DNA of 64,000 nucleotides from Loripinus fragilis (GCA_964019695.1 OZ026524.1:62937066-63001065); one strand, 5' to 3'; numbered from the stretch's first letter, positions 1 to 12,673 are shown. The notes: generated by a model not told the origin, from the letters alone. Made by a program: numbers and translations.

Positions 1-290
1 CCTGAAATGTTTACAAGACGTTACACGGGAAAGCGTTGCTGTCTAGACTGATCACTGATTTCGCAGATGCTTTTGTTCACGAAACGTTGCGCGTGGCTAT
101 GACGTTGTTATTACGTTTGAAAATTTGACATGGACGACATTTTGTATGGAGAAGTCCAATGTAACAAAAAGAGTAATTTAATGTTAAACGGCGTTTCAGT
201 GCGAATTTGGTTGGGATCAGATAAACTAGGCACACGAGGCAAGGCAAACGATCACATACGTTCGTTCCATTGGGCCTTTATTTTCTATCA
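1..290 (+). repeat. Degenerate dispersed repeat, copy 1
   Basis: This stretch resembles 48195-48475 in the same orientation. Shared blocks in the same order include GACGTTACAC followed by an AAGCGTTG block, then GATGCTTTTGTT, then CTATGACGTTGT, then CATTTTGT, then AACGATCA. Many substitutions and small indels separate the copies, so this is an old repeat. No coding potential or terminal inverted repeat is visible. The copy is probably cut by the window edge. Confidence 0.5.
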
Positions 291-1227
291 AAATAACCAA
301 AGTGGGTAAATAAAACGCCACATAAGATGGCTCTTTCAAGTACATGTATATTTCGAAAAACTATCTCGTATATCAAATTACTTTGATTTAAATAGGTATT
401 CGAGTTATCTGATTTATCTAGAGCATTTTGAGCACGTCATGAGAAAGCTGTATACAGGCAAAAATGAAACATGACCAAAACGCATTTCCTTGCACTCTGA
501 GATGTTACATGTACTTGCTGTGAGGTTATCCTTTCTTGCAAACAAAATAGATTTGTAGTTTTCACCCGTGTTATCAAAGCCTAACTCATTTACCTCTGTG
601 AAAAGATAGAAAACTAATAACGTGATTTGCTAGTAGCGACATTGTTATGTAAAGGTGACGTCATCAGGTTTCGTCGCAACGCAGCGTATTCAGACACGAC
701 GTCGTTAGCAGCTTATCTTCCAATAATAATAATAATAATAATGATAATAATAATAATAATAATAATAATGTAGAATTTAATATTCAGCAAGAAAAATAAT
801 CATTGATTTGTGCGAGAGTGCCATGGGATCACATTGACACGAGTGACAAACGTCACGTTTTAAGCATATTTCGTGCGCATGAATATAAAAGATCTTTTGG
901 ATTTAAAGAGAGAACTTCTATCCATATTTTTTCAAAACTTTTATTCTTTGAAAAAACAGCAATGACTTCACTCTTAGTTTGGTCGATAAAGAGGAAAGAT
1001 GAGGGTGGGAGCAGGAAATGCAAGTTTGCACGACTTTGTAAATGATGAATTATTTGGAAACGTATTTTGATATGTACATGTACGTTTATTTAACTGCCGA
1101 ACCACGCCATTAAAAAGGGGAGAGGGGTGCATTTTAAAAATTTGGTGTTTGTTTGATATCACGTCAATTAGGGATGGTGTAAGCTCTATCAGTAGAACTC
1201 CTTTATTACTGAGCCAAAATCCGAATT
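291..1227. other. Non-coding stretch with one microsatellite
   Basis: Apart from the trinucleotide repeat at 722-769 I see no gene or element here. The short open frames lack any recognisable motif and AT-rich sequence dominates. Confidence 0.5.
722..769 (+). repeat. AAT trinucleotide microsatellite
   Basis: About 16 units of AAT/ATA, interrupted once by a G near 743. Read directly from the sequence. Confidence 0.95.
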
Positions 1228-1444
1228 ACTGTAAATTCGGAAAATTTCGCGAATGGTTTATTTTCGCGAAACTTCGCATATGCAAAGTTTCGTGAAAATA
1301 AAGCCATCGCGAAATGGTGAGATCACTCTGTCATTTACTGATATAGGTAAATTTTGCCATTGCCACGAATTTTTAAAGTCGCAGATATGTCATTTAACCC
1401 TATTCGCGAAAATAAACATCTCGCGAAAATTCCGAATATACAGT
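1228..1444. mobile_element. Short TIR MITE (TTCGCGAA-rich)
   Basis: The left end begins ACTGTAAATTCGG and continues with TTTCGCGAA blocks and TTTATTTTCGCGAA. The reverse complement of the right end begins ACTGTATATTCGG and carries the same TTTATTTTCGCGAA block, giving TIRs of roughly 45 bp. The element is 217 bp, has no coding capacity and is GCGA-rich throughout. A target duplication cannot be assigned with certainty. Confidence 0.75.
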
Positions 1445-2299
1445 TTGGTGCAACACTCACCTTCATAATGTGCATCTTTTGCATAGCCGACGTGGTTTCC
1501 TCCGCCTTTCATATAATTAAAGTATGATAATATATTCGTGTAAGGGCTTCTTATTAGCAGTATAACCCTTTCGTATATATCATTCTTTTTTTCTTGAAAG
1601 GAATGGCTTTTCACGACAATAGTTCTGTTGGACACACCAAGACACTCAAATGGAAAAGTCTTAGCCTTAAGCCCCTGATCACAGTAGATGCTTGAGGTTC
1701 CAATGCCTGTAAAGAAAAATCACGGAGAGTGTGAAAAAAAGGGCAATATTCATGTAATGTCAATTAAATCTACATGTAGTTGAATCATTATTCCCACTTA
1801 AGTTTTCTAAATGATCCATAGTCTGATGAGCACATAAGCTCATCATACTTCTCTCGCTACGCAAAGTATCACTAGAGCCTTCACAACTCGCGCGAATCAA
1901 GAACATTTCGTGGGGGGTCCTTTTTTAGTCGTCAACGTATTTCACAGAGGGCCATACGGAGGCTCGCTCGTGAAGCAATTGGACCCCTCTGGACCCGATG
2001 GGTCCAACTGCTTCTCGAGGAGAGTCCGTACAAGTACTTATGAGGAATTCTACAGCCACTTGTGCTTTTCCAGGCGGTGGTCCGGACCCCCTGCCCCCTC
2101 TTCTGATTCCGCACATGGACGTTATGTTTAAAGCAGCCTTATAACATAGCCTACACAGTTATTTTAAAATACATTGTAATGACAACGTACAGGCGACAAG
2201 TACCACATCCGCGTAGTCTGATCAGCACCTTTGTTGTTCGCGCTCTGAAAAGTAATTCTCAAAATCAATTTCGAAGTTTGAAACTCACCTATCAAGCCA
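1445..2299. other. Non-coding stretch
   Basis: No gene, RNA or complete element was recognised. The GC-richer block 1900-2110 has overlapping open frames on both strands that look like chance frames and match nothing I know. Confidence 0.45.
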
Positions 2300-2307
2300 G
2301 TAACAGG

Positions 2308-2675
2308 CCCAGGGAGGGGGGGGGGTACTCTAATTTTTTCCGCATACGTAGGCTCGGACCCAGCACCTACCGTTCATCCCCAAAAAATATCAGGAATTTC
2401 AAGCACCCCAAAAAAATATTTGAAATTTTAGCACCCAAAAAAATATCCCAATTCTGTACCTTGACCTTAAAAAAAGACCCTAAATTCCATATAAATGACC
2501 CTCAAACTAGCCCAATTTTGTGATGACCCCCAAAAAATATCCACAAAATCTTCATACCCCCCAAAAAAATTAATTTTTTCTGAAAACCCCAAAAAATATT
2601 GAAATTCAGAATTTTGAACCCCAAAAAATAGGCCGAGCCTACGTATGTGTGAAAATATCAGAGTACCCCCCTGGG
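2308..2675. mobile_element. hAT-like MITE with 8-bp target duplication
   Basis: The element starts CCCAGGGAGGGG and ends CCCCCCTGGG. Its inner TIR carries CATACGTAGGCTCGG on the left and the complementary CCGAGCCTACGTATG on the right. It is flanked on both sides by the perfect 8-bp repeat GTAACAGG (2300-2307 and 2676-2683). Eight-base duplications and CAGGG-type ends are typical of hAT elements. The interior is an A/C-rich imperfect repeat of CCCCAAAAAATAT-like units with no coding capacity. It must be mobilised in trans, if it is still mobile. Confidence 0.88.
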
Positions 2676-2686
2676 GTAACAGGTTT

Positions 2687-2828
2687 AGATAAACAAAATT
2701 TTAGAGCGTAAAGTTGTAAATATTCTCTTATCCATCAGTTTAAACGTATGTTTTGGGTGCTCAAAAGAACCGCCTCATTGAGATGGTTCTTTTGAGTACC
2801 CACAGCATATGTTTTAGTTGAGAAATAA
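2687..2828. repeat. Dispersed hairpin repeat, copy 1
   Basis: The core reads GGGTGCTCAAAAGAACC, a short loop, then GGTTCTTTTGAGTACCC, so it can fold into a strong hairpin. The same unit with similar flanks (AGATAAAC at the start, GAGAAATAA at the end) recurs at 41491-41632. It begins almost at the right target duplication of the preceding hAT-like MITE. No coding capacity. Confidence 0.8.
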
Positions 2829-2849
2829 AAAAAAAGAGTACGTCCATTC

Positions 2850-3419
2850 GGGGGCCATTTTGCCCCCCCCCCCCCCCCCCCCACCCCTCTAGAGCCAAAA
2901 AACTGAAAATTGCTTGTCACCAATTTCTTTTGATTGGTTTGTTAGAAGAATAACCGTAGTGTTAAAGTTCGGCATTTACGTAAATTTTACCGGTGCTATG
3001 GCAACAAAAATGGCCGACAAACTAGGCTTAAAACAGAGAAATTGCCATTTTGGACCAAATTTAAGGCTTTTGGAGACCGATTCTTTTAAGAATTAGATAT
3101 CAGCACAGCTAAATACCAAAAATCCTTTTAATATGTTGTGTGCCAGTGATAATTCTCATCTTCTGTTAAAATATCTTTTTGGTATTTGCTTGTGCTCTAT
3201 GTTAATTACTCTGTCAAACCTCTCAATTTTGCACCAAAATGGTCATTTTCCTATTTTAAGCCTATTTTAGCGGCCATTTTTGTTACCATAGCAACGGTAA
3301 AAGTCAAAATAATTTGAGACTTTTACAATTTGGTTATTCTTCTAATAAACTAGTAAGAACAAATTGGTGAAAACCATTTTTTTTATACTTCAGCCTCATA
3401 GGGGGGCCAAAAAAGCCCC
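2850..3419. mobile_element. Long-armed inverted-repeat element
   Basis: The arms of roughly 110-150 bp are inverted copies. The left arm contains CACCAATTTCTT, TTAGAAGAATAACC, then GCTATGGCAACAAAAATGGC. The right arm contains the complements in reverse order, including GCCATTTTTGTTACCATAGC and GGTTATTCTTCTAATAA. The outer ends are GGGGGCC...CCCC-like, with a 20-bp C tract near 2864-2883. No coding sequence. The target duplication is unclear. Probably a MITE or foldback element. Confidence 0.72.
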
Positions 3420-3556
3420 TTTATGCATGTAGCTTTTTTGCACGCACGTTTAACTAAAGTCCTGCATGATACTGATGCAGCTGTTGGCATAGATGGGAGC
3501 TAAACAGGATAACAGTCATACTATACCACACATAAGAATATAATATGAGTATGAGT

Positions 3557-3775
3557 TTTTTTTTATTGCTTGATGTATTTGGTTCTTTACTTCACAGTCA
3601 ACAATATTTCAGTTATGTCGAGACGGGTCTTTCTTGGTTAAACCAGTAATAAGCAAGGATTAATGTGTCTTGCTTACGGACACAACGCAGTGAAGCCAGT
3701 TAGGCTCGAATCCGAAACCCCTCGGTCTCCAATCATGCACCCTACCACTGAGCCACTGCGCTCACTGAGTAGAAA
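3557..3775 (-). mobile_element. tRNA-derived SINE
   Basis: On the minus strand the head carries a box A (TGGCTCAGTGGTAGGGTGC) and a box B (GGATTCGAGCC), as in a tRNA-type RNA polymerase III promoter. It is followed by a conserved block TGTCCGTAAGCAAGACAC and a 3' tail with GACATAACTGAAA and AATAAAA. The tail matches the SINE at 59897-60097 and the fragment at 17205. The cloverleaf is not preserved as a real tRNA gene. Confidence 0.8.
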
Positions 3776-4010
3776 TTTCCCTGGGGATTACGATGCTTGT
3801 CGAGCGATGACAAACGGTACTTCAGAGGGACAGATTTTTCTAATCAAGGCGATTTTACAAGTGATGGATCATTTTTCTTGCTCAACATTCAACTCCGCCT
3901 TTTAATGAAGGTTTAAAAACGTTGAGATTCGACAGTACATAATGACGTTACTTGACGTCTATGAACGAGAATTCTAATACAACCAACTACGAACAGCACA
4001 CATGTGACAG

Positions 4011-4253
4011 CCTGGGCCCGGAATAACAATGCCTCCTTTAAGAAAAGGTATTTTCAGGATGCAATAATTAACGTGTTAAACTGATTAAAATCAATAAAAT
4101 AACAATTTTCGGTAGATCACAACGATATCTTTGACCACAAATACTGCATCGATCCAGGTAATTTATTTAGCAACTAATATAGCATGTTGAAATATCAATA
4201 CTTAACTTGAGTCTTCCTTAACTTTAAGAAGGCATTGCAATTCCAGGCCCTGG
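4011..4253. mobile_element. TIR MITE (CCTGGGCCCGG ends)
   Basis: The left end reads CCTGGGCCCGGAATAACAAT. The reverse complement of the right end reads CCAGGGCCTGGAATTGCAAT, and both continue with a GCCT.CTT.AAG block. The TIRs are about 38 bp and the whole element is 243 bp. No coding capacity. An 8-bp duplication is not evident, so the superfamily is unassigned. Confidence 0.7.
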
Positions 4254-4424
4254 ACAAGAGAGAGAACACGAGTAAGATAAGAGTAGTAGGACAACATAGA
4301 ATAACATTATTTTTTCGACGGACTCGAATCTAAGCTAGGTTAAACCCTCTTTATCTAAAACTCTATTGGTTGATATAAAAAAAAAAGCTGGTCCTTCATT
4401 GGATAAGGAATTTGCACAATTTGA

Positions 4425-6487
4425 TTGTGACGCTATCCAATCTTTCCTTTTTTAGATTGGTTCCCCTCGTTCATAAAACTTTACTTCCGTTCCGCATATA
4501 ACATATGCTATAAGTCTATGTGCTGACAAGATATTAAAGGGAAACCAGTCAACTTTTTTTGTATTAGCGACCCACACGCGTTTGTTTGTAATTAAACAGG
4601 ATTCATCATTAAATGGTAAACACAACACATTTTATTCACCATCGCGTCAGCTGCCCAATAAGGAATGGAAGCTGGAGAGCAGGGGGGCCGACCCAAGTGA
4701 CCTATGAGTGGAAACAAGGATAGAGAAAACCACTGGAGATATAACATGATTGTATAAGGTAAATTTTTGATAATGGCAGATGGCATTCTAATGAATAAGC
4801 GAAGATGTTAATGAGAGTGAATGGATGGGCTAAATATTTAATGATTACAAAAAATACTAGAACACCCCCTCCACCACCATATCGCGACACTCAGTCATAT
4901 CCAATGGTTACATTAATGTTGGGCAGATCATGTCGGCTTCAGCATGGTTCCTATCGAGGTTCCAATATACTGTGATAGCATTGCTGGTACCCCAAGTTGT
5001 TACTGGGAAATTAAGTTTCTAACTCAATGCTGTTATAGTGGTATGAAGTTACCATAAATTCTACGTGCAGAAAATATAGAGCTTCTGAAAAAGAATTCAT
5101 CGTGGTATGCAGGTTATCAAACACCAATCCGTTTAATATTCGTCGATTATCCTTTTTTTAAAGATATTTCTTGTTTAATTGTAATAATACACTCCTATGC
5201 TGCCCGGTAACGTGCCTGACAACAGATACGTGTCTGACTGCAGATCCAGGGGTCGCAATTTCGAGCCTGGCCAGGTGACATTTTCTGGAGATTGATCATG
5301 AAATAAGTTGTACGGTCATTATCCTCCCTTCCGCTGATGCAAGAAGGGTCGGACATTATCCCCGGATATTGATGGTGTATGGACAGAGGTTTTGTGCTCT
5401 GTGATTCTAGACTTTTTGTAGGGAAGACTTAGATGGGGGCATACATGTAATAAGAAGGTGCTGTAAAATCTTTGATAATATGAACACTTGTATAATTCGA
5501 TTAACTAAAGGAACATATTTCTATATTCCGAGATATCTACATGGTTTACATAGAAACGCGCCATTCTAATCACGTGATTCAAATAACACTCCACTATTGA
5601 CATATGCTTGAGTCGGCACCGACGGTACACGGTATTTCTAACCGATTTTCTACTTACGACCCACGCCAAAAATCAAGAAGTATACCCACCAAGAAAAGTA
5701 ACCAAACATTACCAATCAAAATGAGTGAAAACACTACAACAAATAAGCACGATGGAGTACCTATCGGTAGGAGTGTATCAGAACAATACAACTAGATGCC
5801 CCAAATACTCAAGACAATATAAATAACCCGAGTAGTAAGACCGATATAAAGCTGGCGCAATCTCCCCACTAGACAGCCAGATGCCTCTTCAAGAGAACAA
5901 GACAAACCAATCAGCTATCACATCTACCTCTGGCAATCGACGAAAAATACTACCAGGAAACATCAGTGAAGATAGCGAGGTTGTGCATATGCATTTGCTC
6001 TATCAGCCATTGTTACAAAGTGATATCTGCCAGGTTGCAACTGAGTTACGAGCACAAATGCTGCCTGAGATATGACCCATAGTGGTAGATGCTGTAAAAG
6101 AGGCAAACCAGTCTCTCAATAATAAATTGTATATCCTCCACCTTTCAGAAATTAAGAAATTACAAACCAGCAACATGACCCTCCAGTCGGAAAATATGCA
6201 ACTAAAAGCTGCAAATAATGATCTTCAGAAGCGGCTGGAAGCGGCTAGAAGCCACTGAAGGTGACAACGACAGCTTGAAACAGTATAGCAGGCGTAATAG
6301 CTTGCGTATATCAAGTATACTGAAGATAAAGAAGAAGACACTGATCAGGTAGTACTGCGTCCAGATAGTGTCCTCAGATAATGACAGATCTCACAGAGTC
6401 GGAAGACCTGAGGGTGGCGGACAACCGAGGAGAGAAACTTAAAGCTGCAAAGCAGCCCGGCAATATCATTGTCAAGTTCTACCTTAT
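4425..6487 (+). mobile_element. ~2.06-kb retroelement-like repeat, copy 1
   Basis: A direct repeat of 10115-13202. Both copies start at TTGTGACGCTATCCAATC and lose similarity after TTCTACCTTATG. This copy is uninterrupted. The 5' two thirds look untranslated and include a box-B-like GTCGCAA(T/G)TTCGAGCC near 5255. The 3' part carries a decayed ORF1-type coding region. I read it as a LINE 5' region or a non-autonomous derivative. The ends show no TIR or LTR. Confidence 0.7.
5881..6480 (+). pseudogene. Decayed LINE ORF1-like protein
   Basis: Translation from the ATG at 5881 runs 64 codons to an in-frame TGA at 6073; copy 2 has CGA there, so this is a nonsense change. Beyond it lies a heptad-like coiled coil (LQSENMQLKAANNDLQKRLE). 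A second block is spread over several frames and includes QYSRRN, a short D/E-rich stretch and a DRSHRVGRP motif. The order coiled coil, QYSRRN, D.AHR.GR is typical of L1-type ORF1 proteins (Transposase_22, the RNA-binding chaperone). Multiple frameshifts make it non-functional. The family assignment is inference from motifs. Confidence 0.55.
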
Positions 6488-7117
6488 GTCAATAATAGTT
6501 AATCTTCTGAGTGTTTGAAATGCAATTGTCAAATTACGCTAGCAGATGAGAAAGCAGACAATGTTTGTTGTGGAGTATGTGGAGAGCCATATGCTTCACA
6601 AAATATAGGCATCTAAAGCTGGCGCTTCACCAGGGTCTGCACCATTTGCTAAGACAAACTAATTTATATTAAAACTTAGAAATTTCAATGTGTGGCCAAT
6701 ATAAAATGGACTTTCTCATACTTTTTCCATTATTAAGCTATTTGGTCGCTGCATATATACGGCAACTTTAATATTCATATCTGGGCGTGATTCGACTATT
6801 TCATTGCCCAAGAAGGGAGATCTGATAATATTATTTTAAGAGTTAACCTGTTTAATACGTTGTTTGAGCCCCGCAGACGTGCATGCATTTTATGAAAATC
6901 GTAAACTGAAAACTACAACAATTTAAAAGATCATCTGCTTTTGTCATCTGTTGAAACTGTTTTTGAAGCCTCGTCGACAGAGTAGATCAAGATCAGACTG
7001 CTCCTGTGGTCAGACTGCACCTGTGGGAGCAGTCTGATCTGGGCTTACACTGTTTACCTCTATACTTATGTTAATCATAAACAGTCATTTTGCTTGCCTT
7101 TTATGGTTTAAATGATA
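6488..7117. other. Non-coding stretch with hairpin and zinc-finger-like scrap
   Basis: A perfect 14-bp stem, GATCAGACTGCTCC to GGAGCAGTCTGATC, spans 6991-7039. The motif AGCAGTCTGATCTGGG recurs near 44740. At about 6510-6604 one plus frame reads a cysteine-rich scrap (KCNC then CCGVCGEPY) ending in TAA. It resembles C-terminal zinc-finger tails seen in some transposases, but is too short for assignment. Confidence 0.4.
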
Positions 7118-8451
7118 ATACGAGGGCTGTTCAAATACGAATGCAATTAGCTTCATAACTTTCTTCATATATATACTACGACAAAATGCCATACCTTTTT
7201 GGAAAGAACTATTTGTCACCTTTAAAATGGCACCAACCATTAAGAAACATTGTCTATATTTCTCGAGTTACAGACCCTTCTATAAAGGCCATTCCTGTAT
7301 ACTGAAGTTTTACTGAAGCAAATTGCAACGCACGTTTTGGTACATGTGCGGATATAGTGTCATATCTTTGTACGTTTTAGACAAAATGGCACCAACTTTT
7401 AGATGCAAGTTTAAGTAATAATCCTGAAGTTGCTTAGGGGAAAAAGTTTACATATTCCTGTTCCAATCTGGAGTAAACAGGCACATTCGTAACGTCATTA
7501 ATTTTATGCTAAACGTCATTTTGAGTTATCTACTGGTGATGTAATAATGAACATAGCTTTGTCGTTTTATTTGCGTTTTGCTGAAAACATGCTAAATATG
7601 GCATAAGGGAGTTTTTGAAACGCTCCGTCCTCTATTTACAGAGTAATAACATTTTATATCATTTTTCAGGCATTTTTCTGCTTCTTAATGTCATGTTTAC
7701 ATTAATTAAAATATGTTCAAGCTGTCTAGTCCTCAAGACCAGGTGAGTAATTTTATTGTAAGTAATGCCTATAGTGGTCAAACTTAAAGTTTACGTTCAA
7801 ATTTAGAAAAAAAGGCGCGATGTTATGACAAAAAAATTAAGTATAAATTCTATAACCACTTCACTTAAGGCATTTTTTTACTTAATAACAATGCTTTTCA
7901 GCGTTTAAAAAATACCCAATATCCATCAAAAATTTGTATCAACAACTCAGTATGAGCGATCAACATGTTGTATTAAATTTAAACTAGTTTAAAAGCTGCT
8001 TTGCGCATTTTGTTAGGGATAAGTTTAACTGAAAACTGAAAGGTGGTGTTTTGTTTACCATTTATTTGCAAACATAAGGAAACTTTAGTGAAAACAGTTC
8101 CTTGTAATATAACAAAAGCATGTCGGATTTTCGCAACTTTCACAGAATCATTATATGAGAATATAGGGATAGTTCCTTAAAAAAATTCAAAAGATTTCAC
8201 CAGTTTATCGAAGAATAATACGCTCGTCTATATCACTGGTATTTGTTCGAAGCATTGAGTTTGTTAGTATACTAACGGGACCCATCATTAGAAGGGCTAT
8301 AGCTATTTAAGTATACCGTATTTTTCTTTAGGTCTGGTGCCATTTAATGGTGACATATAGTCCTTTATAGAAACGTTTGCCATTTTGCAGTAGCATATAT
8401 GTGAAGAAAGTTATGAAGCTACTTGCATTCATATTGGAACAGCCCTCGTAT
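7118..8451. mobile_element. Mariner-like TIR element, non-coding
   Basis: The left end reads ATACGAGGGCTGTTCAAATA. The reverse complement of the right end reads ATACGAGGGCTGTTCCAATA, and similarity continues inward for about 150 bp (AGCTTCATAACTTTCTTCA in both). TA dinucleotides flank it at 7116-7117 and 8452-8453. The 1.33-kb length and ACGAGGGCTGTTC ends fit the mariner group. I find no transposase frame inside, so it is either a non-autonomous derivative or heavily eroded. Confidence 0.82.
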
Positions 8452-8453
8452 TA

Positions 8454-10114
8454 GCCACGAAATGAGATTTCCAACAACGTGGTATGTCCGACCAGAAAAG
8501 GCTCTGATCAGTATAAGCATCTGCCCAGCCTGATAAGAGCATTTGCTAGTCGCTTGAATATTAAATGACAGTTAAACTACTGACTGAACAGCATTTGGAG
8601 TTTCTAAGCTAAAAAGGAGTCTGAGTCTACCCTTGTCAAAATGACACATTGTAGGAAATCACATGTCACGGCTCATGCGTTTTGTGTCATGATGCAAGGT
8701 GATACATTTTGCATGCTTGGTAATTTAGCATGCTTTTTGTCGTCTGCTGATTATTGTTTTCATTTTTTCCCTCAAAATTATGACCGAAAACAAAAGTTGA
8801 ATGCAGACATAAAGCAACATGAAAAGTAGTCCACACTCTCACTACATATTTTTTGTGAAAGAAAAGAATTTCAGGACCTAAACTTTTTGCGTTCTAATAA
8901 ACTTTGCTATTGTGTCGTCTGCCGATTTCTTTTCTAAAATTAACTTTTTAAATACTTTCAGAAGCAGCTTTAGTATCAAACAATTTGAATTCACATCAGG
9001 CTGGATGTAGTGCGTTTACTATATTGGTCTAAACTAGATTCGATAGCACTAGCATGCAAAGGGTGAATGCTGGCCTGAATTTAGACTGGCCCCAGTCTCT
9101 AATGTCAATTTTTCAGTAAAACTGATAATCTCTCTAAAATAGTAATTTATAAACTAAGATAGCAATTTATAAACTTTACTTGAAAATAGAAGTTCTCAGC
9201 TTGGACAATAAATTTGACTATCAGAGAGGATAGAATTTTTAGAAGATGATTTTTTTCACAGTCAAATATAATAATAGAAATGTAATTAGATATATTTATT
9301 GGACTGATGCCAGGCTAGCCTGAATTGTGTTGGAATCAACATTTTATGTAAAATTACCCCAGTACTTCTCAAGAGATAAACCAAAACAAATTTGACCAGC
9401 TGTGGATAATTATCTAATAATTATTTGAGATTTAATGTTTCGGCAAATGATCCCTGACTAATCAGGTAACAGTACATCACTTAATGGGTTCCCTATCAGA
9501 GACTAACTTTGTGTGTAAAACGGCCATCATAATTGGGTCGCCATATTAAATGAATGCGCATTATCAGTAACCTTTACCTGGAAAGCTTGTCTGTGTTTTG
9601 ATAGAATTGGCTGTTATAAAAGAATTTCGCATTGAATTTTAAAACTTGGACCAATATGATTTCCAAACTATGGCGTCGGAGTCCAAATAGACAATTGTCG
9701 ATTTTCAGTGTTATATGTAATATATGTGGATATATTAAACGTTTAGCCAGGAGCCTTTTCTCAAGGCCAGTTAGACTGACAGTCCGTGTAAATTTAGAGG
9801 AATTATTTTAGTCTGGTTCCATCCCCTAGATCTACCTATCAACAGGACACCAGGTTAGAAATATTTGTGTAAGTCTTCTTTACCCTAAAGTAATTACAAA
9901 TAAAAAATAAATAGATCTAAATAATAATAATAAGATATAACTTATTATAAATAAAACAGATTGTATAATAAAAATGTATTTCCATTCGACCGTCAAAGAC
10001 ACACTTTCCCATGAAATGATATCTGTGTATAGCCCTGCAACTGTGTAACTTTCGACCGGAACTACTTGTGTAAGTCTCATTAATTTGATTCCAATAATAG
10101 AGACATATGAATGT
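8454..10114. other. Non-coding stretch
   Basis: No gene recognised. GTCGTCTGCTGAT (near 8738) and GTCGTCTGCCGAT (near 8913) match the TIR motif of elements at 41204 and 44632, so fragments of that family are present. The 62-codon open frame at 8641 has no recognisable features. Confidence 0.4.
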
Positions 10115-11642
10115 TTGTGACGCTATCCAATCTTTCCTTTTTTAGATTGGTTCCCCTCGTTCATAAAACTTTACTTCCATTCCGCATATAACATATGCTA
10201 TAAGTCTATGTGCTAACAAGCTATTAAAGGGAAACCAGTAAACTTTTTTGTATTAGCGACCCACACGCGTTTGTTTGTTTTTAAACAGGATTAATTATTA
10301 AATGGTAAACACAACACATTTTATTCACCATCGCGTCAGCGGCCCAATAAGGAATCGAAGTTGGAGAGCAGGGGGGACCCGGCGATCCAAGTGACCTATG
10401 AGTGGAAACAAGGATAGAGAAAACCACTGGAGATATCACATGATTGTATAAGGTAAATTTTTGATAATGGCAGATGGCATTCTAATGAATAAGCGAAGAT
10501 GTTAATGAGAGTGAATGGATGGGCTAAATATTTAATGATTACAAAAAATACTAGAACACCCCCTCCACCACCATATCGCGACACTCAGTCATATCCAATG
10601 GTTACATTAATGTTGGGCAGATCATGTCGGCTTCAGCATGGTTCCAATCCAGGTTCCAATATACTGTGATTGCATTGCTGGTACCCCAAGTTGTTACTGG
10701 GAAATTAAGTTTCTAACTCAATGCTGTTATAGTGGTATGAAGTTACCATAAATTCTACGTGCAGAAAATATAGAGCTTCTGAAAAAGAATTCATAGTGGT
10801 ATGCAGGTTATCAAACACCAATCCGTTTAATATTCATCAATTATCCTTTTTTAAAGATATTTCTTGTTTAATTGTAATAATACACTCCTATGCTGCCCGG
10901 TAACGTGCCTGACAACAGATACGTGTCTGACTGCAGATCCAGGGGTCGCAAGTTCGAGCCTGGCCAGGTGACATTTTTTTGGAGATTGATCATGAAATAA
11001 GTTGTACGATCATTCTCCTCCCTTCCGCTGATTCAAGAAGGGTCGGACATTATCCCCGGATATTGATGGTGTATGGACAGAGGTTTTGTGCTCTGTGATT
11101 CTAGACTTTTGTAGGGAAGACTTAGATGGGGGCATACATGTAATAAGAATGTGCTGTCAAATCTTTGATAATATAAACACTTGTATAATTCGATAAACTA
11201 AAGGAACATATTTCTATATTCCGAGGTATCTACATGATTTACATAGAAACGCGCCATTCTAATCACGTGATTCAAATAACACCCCACTATTGACATATGC
11301 TTTAGTCGGCACCGACGGTACACGGTATTTCTAACCGATTTTCTACTTGCGACCCACGCCAAAAATCAAGAAGTTTACTCACCAAGAAAAGTAACCAAAC
11401 ATTACCAATCAAAATGAGTGAAAACACTACAACAAATAAGCACGATGGAGTACCTATCGGTAGGAGTGTATCAGAACAATACAACTAGATGCCCCAAATA
11501 CTCAAGACAATATAAATAACCTGAGTAGTTAGAGCGATATAAAGCGGGAGAAATCTCTCCACTAGACAGCCAGATGCCTCTTCAAGATAACAAGACAAAC
11601 CAATCAGCCATCACATCTACCTCTGGCAATCGACGAAAAATA

Positions 11643-12673
11643 TACTGACGTCAAGAAAAAACGCTTCATCTAAAAATAAACGTGAATATCTCTTAGACTG
11701 ATCAGACCAAAGTTATGAATTTTAGTGCATTATAACATCTTATCAGTCGAGCGTATCTCATGAAAACAAAATTAGTGAGAGAATATTTGAGGCTGAGAAA
11801 ACGACCTCGGTTTGAGACAGGGGTCACCATTTCGTGCGACACAAGATTTTAGCCACATTTGCTTTGTTTCCAGACACATTTCGTTGACAGAAAAAACATG
11901 TTTTACCATTGTAAAACAGTCTCTTCTTTACCTAAAATGTGTTTATAATGTTAAGGCAAAGTTTGTATGCGTCTGCTGAACAAAACAACTTACCCCACCC
12001 ACCTTTTTGCAATGCATTTCAGTAAAACTTAAATGTCATGACTCTGCAAAGTGGGTGAAACGATTATTACGAATCCTTTGCAATAGTCTAAAGTCTTTAA
12101 CCAGCGACGTTTGCGGAGGAAACACAATCTGGCACGTGTTCCAGACGGCCGTTTTGTATGACGTCAACGTAGATGAACGACTGGCCATTGGGCGTTACAG
12201 CTCATCTTAAATAACGTTATTTTATGTAGGCATATTCTGTGTACTTTACCTCATGTACTACCTTATCATTTTTTCCATTACTTAAAGCAAAACGAGAATG
12301 TTGGCAAGTTTCGTAAACGGACCTTACATTTTGTCTTTAATATGACGTCATAATTTCATAAAGTTATTACTCGCAAGCACAACTGTTTGAAAAAATGATC
12401 CAAAATTTGTTCATTGATTAGCAAAACATTAACGGCACAAACTGGGTGCAAATTCGAATTGAAATCATAAGCGATCGACTCACAATGCCGTCATGTGTAC
12501 GTTCAGCCTGTATGATGTGATCGGAATAACGCGTCACCTGCATATCAAATTAAAGTCATTTTCCAACATCGCCTAACCTCTACATAAAGAAGCATTACGT
12601 GGCTGTTCATTTTTATATATCATCGCTGAGAAATCAGTGATAATCAGTGAGGCGTTTTTAGTTGACGTCAGTA
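11643..12673. mobile_element. Tc1/mariner-type non-autonomous element
   Basis: The TIR is TACTGACGTCAAGAAAAAAC on the left, and the reverse complement of the right end is TACTGACGTCAACTAAAAAC. TA duplications lie at 11641-11642 and 12674-12675. The pre-insertion site survives in the sister repeat at 5950 (GACGAAAAATACTACCAGG), which confirms both boundaries to the base. The element is 1031 bp. The longest frame (67 codons from 12007) resembles no transposase known to me. Probably mobilised in trans. Confidence 0.9.

Noticed and set aside
1910..2131. Three overlapping 60-73-codon frames
   Set aside because: GC-richer stretch open by chance on both strands; no motif.
3660..3775. A tRNA gene on the minus strand
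   Set aside because: Boxes A and B are present but the sequence continues into a SINE body and the acceptor stem does not close.
12007..12210. 67-codon frame in the TACTGACGTCAA element as a transposase
   Set aside because: No HTH or DDE motif, and too short for a Tc1/mariner enzyme.
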